A DNA stretch of 64,000 nt from Roseovarius sp. 217 (lineage in GTDB: Bacteria; Pseudomonadota; Alphaproteobacteria; Rhodobacterales; Rhodobacteraceae), in the NCBI RefSeq assembly GCF_000152845.1, contig NZ_CH902584.1:2223815-2287814 (forward strand). Direction: 5' to 3'. Made by a program: the position numbers and the translations under genes. This document shows, piece by piece, positions 28,507 to 36,508 of the stretch; within the stretch, counting starts at the first letter, position 1; every line of letters starts with the position of its first letter. Under the pieces are notes generated by a model that worked only from the letters and a program-made list of their open reading frames with translations, had not been told where the DNA came from and did no database searches.

Positions 28507-29676
28507 TCAGACCTTTTGACCGTGCGGTCGCGGGCACCTGATTTCAGCGGCGTCCACGGACAAGCGGCGCGTGCGGAACACGCCGCCGATCAGCGCAAGG
28601 GTGGCGAACACCGCCCCCGCCGTGGATGGTCCCAATTGCCCCAAGACCATGCCAAACACAGGCGCGCCCGCAGTCTGTCCGATCGCGATCGTAAGGAAGC
28701 CCACCATCAGCCCCGTGGCCGGACGGTCGGGTAGGGCACGCACGCCCCAGATCAGGTAGACCCCCGTCAGCATGACATAGGCACCGCCGAACACCGCACC
28801 TGCGGTCAACACCAGGACCGGTGTGGCCTGAACCGTTGCAATGACCAATATGCCGACCGCCATCAATACAAGGAAGATGCCGTGGGTCGTGTTCAGCCCG
28901 AACCGGGCAACAAGGCCGCCTGCGCCCGCGCCCGCAATTCCGCCAAGACCCATGCAGACCCAGAGCCCCCCGATCTTTTCAGGCCCCCAGTCCAGATTAA
29001 TCGACACCAGTTGCCCGCCAAAGGACCAGACCGCCGTGCTTGCCGCCCCCATGAGGAAGGACGCGGCGATCAGGCGTCGGATCGACGCGTTGAAGGGCGG
29101 TAGCCCTTTTGGGATCGTGTCGGCGCGCGAAGGGGGTAGGGATCGTGCCACTGAGACGGCGACGATCAGCGCCAGAACGGCGAGAAAAGCGAAGGCGGTT
29201 CTCCAGTGCCCTGCCAGCAGAAAGGCGATCGGGCCTGAAAGTGCGACGCCCGCGCTTGTGCCAGCATTGATCGTCGTGTTCACCAGATCCTGCCGAACTG
29301 GTGACACGGCCGCCGCCACAGCGGCCGCCATCGGAGGCGAGGCAAGACCTGTGCTTGCTCCTGCGAAGATCACGGCCGCCGCCAGAAACAGTGGCGTCGG
29401 TGCCAACGCGATACCCGCCATGCCGAGGGCGGCAATGAGGGCGGCACCCGTCGCAACCGCCCGCGCGCCCAACCGTTCTGTCAATACGGCGGAGCCAATG
29501 ATCGCGACGCAGTAGCTTGCGAAAGCACCGCCCGATATCACCCCGCTCAGTGTGGGACCGAGCCCAAGATCGGCATCCACCTGCGGCAGGAAAAGCCCGA
29601 AGGCGAAACGTGCAAAACCGTAGCAGACGGCGATCAGGGCGAAACCAGTCGCGCTGATACGAACGGCGGGGCTCAT
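28507..29676 (-). CDS. Major facilitator superfamily transporter
   Basis: 389 residues with about 12 hydrophobic membrane segments and the Gly-rich loops typical of drug:H+ antiporter MFS proteins (for example ASTGLASPPMAAAVAA). It overlaps the upstream tetR gene by 4 bp, so it is probably the efflux target of that repressor. The substrate is unknown. Confidence 0.88.
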   Translation of the reverse strand: MSPAVRISATGFALIAVCYGFARFAFGLFLPQVDADLGLGPTLSGVISGGAFASYCVAIIGSAVLTERLGARAVATGAALIAALGMAGIALAPTPLFLAAAVIFAGASTGLASPPMAAAVAAAVSPVRQDLVNTTINAGTSAGVALSGPIAFLLAGHWRTAFAFLAVLALIVAVSVARSLPPSRADTIPKGLPPFNASIRRLIAASFLMGAASTAVWSFGGQLVSINLDWGPEKIGGLWVCMGLGGIAGAGAGGLVARFGLNTTHGIFLVLMAVGILVIATVQATPVLVLTAGAVFGGAYVMLTGVYLIWGVRALPDRPATGLMVGFLTIAIGQTAGAPVFGMVLGQLGPSTAGAVFATLALIGGVFRTRRLSVDAAEIRCPRPHGQKV

Positions 29677-30197
29677 GTCCGAGCTGCCTTTACCAGCGCC
29701 GCTGCAGCAACCCGAGCGGCGTCAACTGCGCCATTGCCCCGATAGATCGCGGCATGCGCCGCGCCCTCGAAGAGGACAATGATCTGCTCTGTCAACAAGG
29801 GGTCATCGCGGCCGATATCCATGGCCACGATGTCGCCTATGCGCGCCGCGAATGCGGCCTTGTGCGCCTCGACCGCTGCGGTGATTTCGGGTGTGTCTCC
29901 GCCTGTCTCGCCCAAGGCGCGCAAGAACAGACACCCGCGCGCGCCTTCGGTTGCGGTCCAGTCCTTGAGCGCGTCGAAGAGCGCCTCGACGCTCTTTACG
30001 TCGGTACGGCACAGAAAGCGTTTGTCGCGTTCAGATAGCACCATCGCCATAAGCTGCGCCTTGCTGCCTGCATGTTTGTAAAGCGTCCGGCTGGACATGT
30101 CGGCGGCCTTGGTAAGCCGGTCCATTCCGGTTGCCGTGTATCCGTACCGGTCAAAGAGTTTCTCGGCTGCATCGGTCAGCCTGCGCGTCAGTTCCAT
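29673..30197 (-). CDS. TetR-family repressor of the adjacent MFS pump
   Basis: 174 residues. The N-terminal helix-turn-helix is TATGMDRLTKAADMSSRTLY followed by KHAGSK, then a variable ligand-binding domain. The gene is first in a two-gene unit with the MFS transporter. A good palindrome lies 29 bp upstream of its start codon, consistent with autorepression. Confidence 0.9.
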   Translation of the reverse strand: MELTRRLTDAAEKLFDRYGYTATGMDRLTKAADMSSRTLYKHAGSKAQLMAMVLSERDKRFLCRTDVKSVEALFDALKDWTATEGARGCLFLRALGETGGDTPEITAAVEAHKAAFAARIGDIVAMDIGRDDPLLTEQIIVLFEGAAHAAIYRGNGAVDAARVAAAALVKAART

Positions 30198-30225
30198 GAC
30201 AGTGTCCTTTTCGGTATCAAGCCCG

Positions 30226-30253
30226 TAAATGTAAAACGATCACTTTACATGTA
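30226..30253. promoter_or_regulatory. Candidate operator of the tetR-MFS unit
   Basis: TAAATGTAAA, an 8-base spacer, then TTTACATGTA: 9 of 10 arm positions are complementary. It lies just upstream of the tetR start at 30197. Confidence 0.6.
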
Positions 30254-30313
30254 GGCGGCCGTATGGACGATTGCAACCGGGTTGCTGCATCCGGCGAAGC
30301 CTTGTTATTTCAT

Positions 30314-30326
30314 ATACGTTGCGTAC
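30314..30326. promoter_or_regulatory. ATACG-N3-CGTAC site upstream of the second tetR gene
   Basis: ATACGTTGCGTAC differs by one base from the perfect palindromes at 39597-39609 and 39623-39635. It lies 62 bp before the tetR start at 30388 and is a plausible autoregulatory operator. Confidence 0.55.
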
Positions 30327-30387
30327 ATTAAAAATGCGCTCAGCGAGATATTGATAATCAGGGGCTTCCCCCCGACTTACTCAGAGA

Positions 30388-31017
30388 ATGATGATGGCAG
30401 CCAGAACACGCGGCGAGATGATGAAGGAAACCCGCGAAAAGCTGATCGCTTCGGGGCGTAAGGCCTTTGCGGAGAAGGGCTTTTCCGGCGCGTCCATGGA
30501 CGATTTCACCGCTGAGGCCGGTTTGACGCGCGGTGCGCTCTACCACAACTTTGGAGACAAGCGGGGCTTGTTCGCCGCGGTGGTCGACGAGATCGATTCA
30601 GCGATGGCCGCGCATGCGCAGGCCGCCGGGGAGCGGGCGGGCGGTGGCTGGGACGGGCTGCTCGCCGAAGGCCACGCCTATATCGAGATGGCACTCAGGC
30701 CCGAAGTTCAGCGGATCGTGCTTCTGGATGGCCCTTCGGTGCTGGGTGACCCGTCGCAATGGCCCAGCCAGAACAGATGCTTGCAGGCGACTGTCGCCAC
30801 CCTGAGCGACCTTGCGATCCAAGGTGCGATCAAGCCTGTGGACATCGAGGGGTTGGCCCGCCTCTTGAACGGCATGGCGCTCAACGCGGCGCTTTGGGTT
30901 GCGTCAAGCGCGACGCCCGAAGCCACGTTGCAAAAGGCCGTCGCGGCCTTTGAGTGTCTTGCGTCAGGGATCGTCGTAAAGCAACAGATAACATCCGCAA
31001 GTGTCCGCCTGCCTTAG
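30388..31017 (+). CDS. TetR-family regulator
   Basis: 209 residues if the first ATG is used; ATGs at 30391, 30394, 30418 and 30421 are also in frame and no ribosome-binding site decides between them. The DNA-binding region SGASMDDFTAEAGLTRGALY followed by HNFGDK is typical. It has the AcrR-like C-terminal domain of regulators that respond to toxic compounds. It probably binds the ATACG-N3-CGTAT elements found here and near ridA; this is inferred from shared sequence. Confidence 0.88.
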   Translation: MMMAARTRGEMMKETREKLIASGRKAFAEKGFSGASMDDFTAEAGLTRGALYHNFGDKRGLFAAVVDEIDSAMAAHAQAAGERAGGGWDGLLAEGHAYIEMALRPEVQRIVLLDGPSVLGDPSQWPSQNRCLQATVATLSDLAIQGAIKPVDIEGLARLLNGMALNAALWVASSATPEATLQKAVAAFECLASGIVVKQQITSASVRLP

Positions 31018-31557
31018 TGTCTGAAATCGAACGTTTCGAGATCGCGGATTTAAGCCCCGTTGACGTCAGCGAAAGTGGCTAACAAAGGCGGCAGCGCTCT
31101 GTAAGATTGGCACGACCATTGCCCGCGACAGCAAGCGCCTTCGCAGAGCGCTTCAAGAAGCTGAGTTGGCCGCTGAGCCGTCGATACCTCTCCCGACGCC
31201 AGCACAGGCGGCACTCGCCATTTTCCAGCGGGCACCTCTCGGGCAATCCGCAAGGTGCAAGACGGAGACAGAGGCGTTGCAAGGGGGCTAGGCCAGAGGG
31301 AGATTTCCCTCAAATCTGACCGCCGACGTTAGGCATCCGGGAGATAATCGGAGGTCGGATAAGTCTGAGAGGCAAAAATATGATGACTCTCCGACAGAAG
31401 TCGCAAGCCCAGCACCATCGCAGCAAACGATGCGCCGCAATGGCTTTGAAGCCCTGTTATTGTGAGTCTGCCAAGAAGATCTCACAACTCATTGCCAGGC
31501 GCCTGATTACAGTTAGCGATCCGAATTGCAGTGGGCATAACAGCCAGGACTTGCAAA
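31018..31557. other. Non-coding stretch without recognisable gene
   Basis: Short open frames on both strands show no family resemblance, ribosome-binding site or consistent codon use. An 87-codon minus-strand frame (31050-31313) is Cys/Ser/Leu-rich and not convincing. Nothing else was recognised. Confidence 0.5.
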
Positions 31558-31671
31558 ATGCCCGAACCACATAGTGCCATCATTATTGGATCGACCCGCG
31601 CGTCGCGCTTTGCGGACAAATGCGACGAGGGCCGCGCCGGCGCAATCTTGAGCCGTTTCATTCAAAAATAA
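31558..31671 (+). pseudogene. Truncated NADPH-dependent FMN reductase N-terminus
   Basis: The 37-codon frame begins MPEPHSAIIIGSTRASRFAD, the characteristic first strand and phosphate-binding loop of the NADPH-dependent FMN reductase (flavodoxin-like) family, then changes to unrelated sequence and stops. About 150 residues of the domain are missing. It looks like the stump left by a deletion, just upstream of the XapX gene. Confidence 0.65.
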
Positions 31672-31749
31672 GGACCACGCGACACTCAGGCCGCGCGGGG
31701 TCCGGAGGATCGGCAAGGCAAGGCCAGCACCAACGGGAGCGACGTCACC

Positions 31750-32034
31750 ATGAAAATCTACCTTTTATCACTGGGCGTGGGGATTTTAGTCGGTGCGATC
31801 TACAGCTTTTTGAACGTCCGTTCGCCTGCGCCGCCGGTGATCGCACTGGTGGGCCTGTTGGGCATCCTGATCGGCGAACAGACCGTACCGCTGCTGCGGC
31901 AGGTCATGTCTGGAAACAGCGTCAATCTGACGTGGTTCAATCATCACTGCGGCCCGCATCTGTTTGGGCGGCTTCCTCAATGCCGTGATGCGGCGAGCGA
32001 CCTTAAAACACCACCATCGGAGAACGCGGGATGA
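31750..32034 (+). CDS. XapX-domain small membrane protein
   Basis: 94 residues starting MKIYLLSLGVGILVGAIYSF, with NVRSPAPPVIALVGLLGILI as a second membrane segment, the complete XapX domain. The remaining 45 residues are hydrophilic. Function of the domain is unknown, but such proteins are often found beside hydrolases and isochorismatase-like genes, as here. It overlaps the next gene by 4 bp. Confidence 0.85.
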   Translation: MKIYLLSLGVGILVGAIYSFLNVRSPAPPVIALVGLLGILIGEQTVPLLRQVMSGNSVNLTWFNHHCGPHLFGRLPQCRDAASDLKTPPSENAG

Positions 32035-33020
32035 AACCGGACGATCAATCGCACCCCAGCCTCACTTTCAACCGCCGCGAGGTGATGATCACCGGATCAA
32101 CCTTTGCGGCCGCGCTTTCGCTTTCCGGTCCTGCGTTTGCTGCGGGCCCGGCGCCCCTTGACCCTTCAACAGGAGACCTGACCATGGGTTATGTAACGAC
32201 ACCAGACGGCACCGAAATCTTCTACAAGGATTGGGGCCCCAAAGATGCCCAACCCATCGTGTTCCACCACGGCTGGCCGCTCAGCTCGGATGACTGGGAT
32301 GCGCAAATGCTGTTCTTCGTATCGAAAGGTTACCGCGTCGTGGCCCATGACCGCCGCGGTCACGGCCGGTCGGCGCAGGTGTCCGAAGGCCACGATATGG
32401 ACCACTACGCATCAGACGCTTTTGCGGTGGCCGAAGCGCTGGATCTGACCAACGCCGTCCATATCGGCCATTCGACAGGCGGCGGCGAAGTGGCGCGCTA
32501 TGTTGCGCAACACGGTGAACCAGCGGGCCGTGTGGCCAAGGCGGTTCTGGTCGCCGCAATCCCGCCCCTGATGCTGAAGACCGACAGCAACCCGGACGGC
32601 ACGCCGATCGAGGTTTTCGACGGGTTCCGCGCCGCACTCGCAGGCAACCGCGCGCAATTCTTCCGGGACGTTCCAGCGGGCCCGTTCTATGGCTTCAACC
32701 GCGAGGGGGCCATGGTTCATGACGGCGTGATCCAGAACTGGTGGCGTCAGGGCATGACCGGCAGCGCCAAAGCGCATTACGACGGCATCAAGGCCTTTTC
32801 CGAAACGGACCAGACCGAAGACCTGAAGGCAATCACCGTCCCGACACTGATCATGCACGGCGAAGATGACCAGATCGTTCCGATCGCCGCATCGGCGGAA
32901 CTGGCGGTCAAGCTGCTGCCGAACGGCACGCTCAAGACCTATCCCGGCTTTTCGCACGGCATGCTGACCGTGAACGCCGATGTGCTGAATGCCGACCTGC
33001 TGGCGTTCATCGAAACCTGA
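32031..33020 (+). CDS. Exported alpha/beta hydrolase (non-haem chloroperoxidase/esterase type)
   Basis: 329 residues. Residues 1 to about 38 are a Tat-like signal (FNRREVMITGS, then AAALSLSGPAFA). Residues from M52 (MGYVTTPDGTEIFYKDWG) are a normal full-length chloroperoxidase/arylesterase-type hydrolase: the HHGWPLS oxyanion region, nucleophile S148 in GHSTGGG, Asp in HGEDDQIVP and His in GFSHGM. It would hydrolyse esters or lactones in the periplasm. The internal Met at 52 matches the start of cytoplasmic relatives, so an alternative cytoplasmic start is possible. Confidence 0.88.
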   Translation: MKPDDQSHPSLTFNRREVMITGSTFAAALSLSGPAFAAGPAPLDPSTGDLTMGYVTTPDGTEIFYKDWGPKDAQPIVFHHGWPLSSDDWDAQMLFFVSKGYRVVAHDRRGHGRSAQVSEGHDMDHYASDAFAVAEALDLTNAVHIGHSTGGGEVARYVAQHGEPAGRVAKAVLVAAIPPLMLKTDSNPDGTPIEVFDGFRAALAGNRAQFFRDVPAGPFYGFNREGAMVHDGVIQNWWRQGMTGSAKAHYDGIKAFSETDQTEDLKAITVPTLIMHGEDDQIVPIAASAELAVKLLPNGTLKTYPGFSHGMLTVNADVLNADLLAFIET

Positions 33021-33057
33021 AATCCGTCCTTGTCACAACCGAAGAAAGACCACGAAC

Positions 33058-33747
33058 ATGTCCAAAACCGAAGTTCTTACCCCCGCAAACAGCCAGTTAA
33101 TCTTCATCGACCACCAGCCGCAGATGGCCTTTGGCGTGCAATCGATTGACCGTCAGGTGTTGAAGAACAACACAGTCGGTCTGGCCAAAGCTGCAAAGAT
33201 CTTTGATGTTCCGACCACAATCACCACCGTCGAAACCGATGCTTTCTCGGGCCACACCTATCCCGAACTGCTGGATGTTTTCCCCGAAGCACCGCTATTG
33301 GAGCGGTCTTCGATGAACTCATGGGACGACCAGAAGGTGCGCGATGCGCTGGCGAAGAACGCAGCCAAGGGTCGCAAGAAGGTCGTCGTGTCGGGCCTGT
33401 GGACCGAGGTGTGCAATACCACCTTTGCGCTCAGCTGCCTGAACGACACGGACTACGAGATCTATATGGTCACGGATGCGTCGGGCGGCACCACACTTGA
33501 GGCGCATGACCGTGCGATGGACCGGATGGTTCAGGCTGGCGTTGTGCCGGTCACGTGGCAACAGGTGCTGCTGGAATGGCAACGCGACTGGGCGCACCGC
33601 GACACCTATGACGCCGTGATGGCATTGGTTCGCGAGCATTCGGGTGCCTACGGCATGGGCGTCGACTACGCTTATACGATGGTTCACAAGGCCCCCAGCC
33701 GCAGTCAACACACCGGCACACGTCTTGATCCGGTAGCCGCAAAGTAA
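33058..33747 (+). CDS. Isochorismatase-like cysteine hydrolase (YcaC type)
   Basis: 229 residues from the ATG at 33058. D18 in LIFIDHQPQM and C119 in GLWTEVCNTTFAL are the catalytic Asp and Cys of isochorismatase-fold hydrolases; the YcaC-type subgroup has this WTEVC motif. It likely cleaves an amide or carbamoyl compound in the cytoplasm. It is the third gene of the XapX-hydrolase set. Confidence 0.88.
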   Translation: MSKTEVLTPANSQLIFIDHQPQMAFGVQSIDRQVLKNNTVGLAKAAKIFDVPTTITTVETDAFSGHTYPELLDVFPEAPLLERSSMNSWDDQKVRDALAKNAAKGRKKVVVSGLWTEVCNTTFALSCLNDTDYEIYMVTDASGGTTLEAHDRAMDRMVQAGVVPVTWQQVLLEWQRDWAHRDTYDAVMALVREHSGAYGMGVDYAYTMVHKAPSRSQHTGTRLDPVAAK

Positions 33748-33808
33748 ATCACTCGGGCTGCCGCGGCGCATGCCTCGGCGGCCCGATCTTCTGAAGCTGG
33801 AGAACATC

Positions 33809-35773
33809 ATGTCCACACGCCGCCGCACCGTGCTGGCGGGTCTGGGGGCCACCACGGCCCTTGGCCTGATCCATCCCCGATTTGCCTGCGCACAGGAAAA
33901 GACCATGACCGACACCACACTCATTCTGCGCAACGGCAAGATCACCACGCTTGATCCCGACACGCCCGACGCCACGGCGATCGCAATCATCGACGGCAAG
34001 GTGGCCGCTGTCGGTACGGATGCAGATGTGATGCGGCTGCATGGCGATGATGTGGAGAAGGTCATCGACCTTGGGGGGCGCCGGGTGATCCCCGGTCTGA
34101 ACGACAGCCACACCCATGTGATCCGCGGCGGTCTGAACTACAATATGGAGCTGCGCTGGGAAAACGTGCCATCGGTCTCTGACGCCCTGGCGATGCTGCG
34201 CAAGCAGGCCGCCAACACGCCCGCGCCGCAATGGGTGCGGGTCGTCGGCGGATGGTCGGAATTCCAGTTTGCAGAACGACGGATGCCCACGCTGGACGAG
34301 ATCAACGACGCGTCTCCGGACACGCCGGTGTTCGTGCTGCATCTTTATGCCGCGGCCCTTCTCAACCGCGCGGCGCTCAGGGCGCTCGGCTTTACCAAGG
34401 ACACGCCCAATCCTCCCGGTGGAGAGATTGCTCGCGATGCCAAGGGCAACCCCACCGGCATGCTGATCGCGCGGCCATCGGCGTTGATCCTCTATTCAAC
34501 GCTGGCGCAGGGGCCAAAGCTGGCCATCGAGGACCAAAAGAACTCGACCCGTCATTTCATGCGCGAACTGAACCGTTTGGGTGTCACATCGGTGATTGAC
34601 GCAGGCGGTGGCGGGCAGAACTATCCGCAGGACTATGACGTGATCCAGTCGCTGCATGACGCGGGCGAGATGACGCTGCGCGTGGCTTACAACCTCTTCG
34701 CGCAGACCGCCGGACAGGAACTGTCGGATTATGAGCGCTGGATTGGCATGACCGAACCGGGGGCGGGTGACGGCTGGCTGCGGATGAACGGGGCGGGCGA
34801 GAATCTGGCGTGGTCGGCGGCGGATTTCGAGAATTTCCTTGAGCCGCGCCCCGATCCCGCGCCGGTGATGGAGGAGGAGCTGGAGCGCATCGTCGAACTG
34901 CTGGCGACGAACGAATGGCCGTTCCGCATCCATGCCACCTATGACGAGACCATCGACCGATTCCTCAATGTGTTCGAACGGGTCAACGGCAACACGCCGT
35001 TCAAGACGCGGTTTATCATCGACCACGCCGAAACCATCAGCACGCGCAACATCGAACGGATCAAGGCCTTGGGTGGCGGCATTGCGACCCAGCACCGGAT
35101 GGCGTTTCAGGGTGAATATTTCGTGGACCGCTACGGCGCGGAGGCCGCCGACGCCACACCGCCGATCCGCGAGATGCTGAACACCGGTCTGCCCGTTGGC
35201 GCTGGCACCGACGCCACGCGCGTCGCCAGCTACGATCCCTGGGTTTCGATGCACTGGCTGACCACGGGCAAGACTGTGGGCGGGATGACGCTTTATGGGG
35301 ACGACAAACTGTTGAACCGCGAGGAGGCGCTGGCGCTTTGGACCACCGGCTCGGCGTGGTTCTCAGGCGAGCAATCGGTCAAAGGTCGCCTGACGGTGGG
35401 CATGTACGGTGATCTTGCGGTGTTGTCGGATGATCTGATGAACGTGCCCGATGGCAAGCTGCGCGGAATTACGTCAGTGATGACCGTGGTCGGGGGCAAG
35501 GTGGTCTTTGCCGAGGGCGACTTTGCCGACCACAACCCGCCGCTGCCACCCGCGAGCCCTGATTGGGCCGCCAACGCACAGTTCGCAAGCCCGGCGCAAC
35601 GGCAGGCATCGCTGGCACCCGCCTCAATGGACATGCGCGCGTGTCACGACGGCTGCTCTAACGGGTGCGGCCTGCACGGCCACAGTCACGGCATCGCATG
35701 GGCCAACCCTGTTCCGGTGCGGGACGCATCGGCCTTCTGGGGGGCATTGGGGTGTGCATGCTTTGCGGTTTGA
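33809..35773 (+). CDS. Exported YtcJ-type metal-dependent amidohydrolase
   Basis: 654 residues from the ATG at 33809. A twin-arginine signal is clear: STRRRTVLAGLGATTALGL, with the mature part starting near residue 29. The amidohydrolase_3 fold shows the GLNDSHTH metal motif (H101, H103), FIIDHAE and GAGTDATR. It would hydrolyse an amide or related bond in the periplasm. An internal Met after the signal (MTDTTLILRNGKI) matches cytoplasmic relatives. The C-terminus has a Cys/His-rich tail (ACHDGCSNGCGLHGHSHG) that may bind metal. Confidence 0.88.
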   Translation: MSTRRRTVLAGLGATTALGLIHPRFACAQEKTMTDTTLILRNGKITTLDPDTPDATAIAIIDGKVAAVGTDADVMRLHGDDVEKVIDLGGRRVIPGLNDSHTHVIRGGLNYNMELRWENVPSVSDALAMLRKQAANTPAPQWVRVVGGWSEFQFAERRMPTLDEINDASPDTPVFVLHLYAAALLNRAALRALGFTKDTPNPPGGEIARDAKGNPTGMLIARPSALILYSTLAQGPKLAIEDQKNSTRHFMRELNRLGVTSVIDAGGGGQNYPQDYDVIQSLHDAGEMTLRVAYNLFAQTAGQELSDYERWIGMTEPGAGDGWLRMNGAGENLAWSAADFENFLEPRPDPAPVMEEELERIVELLATNEWPFRIHATYDETIDRFLNVFERVNGNTPFKTRFIIDHAETISTRNIERIKALGGGIATQHRMAFQGEYFVDRYGAEAADATPPIREMLNTGLPVGAGTDATRVASYDPWVSMHWLTTGKTVGGMTLYGDDKLLNREEALALWTTGSAWFSGEQSVKGRLTVGMYGDLAVLSDDLMNVPDGKLRGITSVMTVVGGKVVFAEGDFADHNPPLPPASPDWAANAQFASPAQRQASLAPASMDMRACHDGCSNGCGLHGHSHGIAWANPVPVRDASAFWGALGCACFAV

Positions 35774-35819
35774 ACACGGGCGGGCGCAGGGTGCGCGCCG
35801 CTACACAGGGGACCGATCA

Positions 35820-36212
35820 ATGTACCTGAGCCGTGCCTTTGTGACCGCGACCAACATGGTAATTACATGCCCATTCTGGGCCAGTGCCATGGTCAAAGCT
35901 GCCGATTTTGAAGGCACCGTGGCCGAGGTCGCCGCTATGGGGCTGCCCTTGCCTGTCTTCGTCGCCGCCATGACGGTTCTGGTGCAGCTGGGCGGTTCCA
36001 TCAGTCTGATCACTGGACTGTTTGCGCCCGTCGGGGCCGCCATGCTGGTGCTCTTCTCAGTGGCCGCATCGATTCTTGCTCATCATTTCTGGAGCATGTC
36101 ACAGGACGCCTTCCTTCCGAATTTCGCAGCGTTCACGGCCAACATGGGCCTGATCGGCGGGCTGATCGCCGCGGCGATCCTGATCAGACTCCAAGAGGAC
36201 AAGTATCCATGA
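35820..36212 (+). CDS. DoxX-family membrane protein
   Basis: 130 residues with four predicted membrane helices, starting MYLSRAFVTATNMVI, and the FSVAASILAHHFW segment typical of DoxX proteins. The role is poorly defined; family members associate with thiol and redox-stress systems. It overlaps the GNAT gene by 4 bp. Confidence 0.82.
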   Translation: MYLSRAFVTATNMVITCPFWASAMVKAADFEGTVAEVAAMGLPLPVFVAAMTVLVQLGGSISLITGLFAPVGAAMLVLFSVAASILAHHFWSMSQDAFLPNFAAFTANMGLIGGLIAAAILIRLQEDKYP

Positions 36213-36508
36213 CATCATCAAAAATCACCTACACCGAGACCGATAGCAAGGGCCGCTATGCGGCAACCGTCGAGGGCAAGATCGGCGAGGCGGAACTGAC
36301 CACCTCCAAGGTTTCGGACAGGCTTGTGATCGCGGATCACACCGATGTTCCGGACAGCATGCGCGGCACCGGCGTCGGTCGGGCTCTGGCCGAACAGTTG
36401 ATTGCGGACGCGCGCGCCAAGGGTCAACGCATCGTGCCGCTGTGTCCCTTTGTGCGGGCCCATGTCATGAAACACCGCGAAGAGCTGGCTGATGTCATCC
36501 AGTGGTAA
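36209..36508 (+). CDS. Small GNAT-type acetyltransferase (YjdJ-like)
   Basis: 99 residues, the short single-domain GNAT type: DHTDVPDSMRGTGVGRALAE carries the acetyl-CoA loop, followed by IVPLCPFVRAHVMKH near the C-terminus. Substrate unknown. The end overlaps the following MFS gene by 17 bp. Confidence 0.85.
   Translation: MTSSKITYTETDSKGRYAATVEGKIGEAELTTSKVSDRLVIADHTDVPDSMRGTGVGRALAEQLIADARAKGQRIVPLCPFVRAHVMKHREELADVIQW

Noticed and set aside
31050-31313. 87-codon minus-strand frame in the gap before the XapX operon
   Set aside because: Codon use and composition are not protein-like and no start signal was seen.
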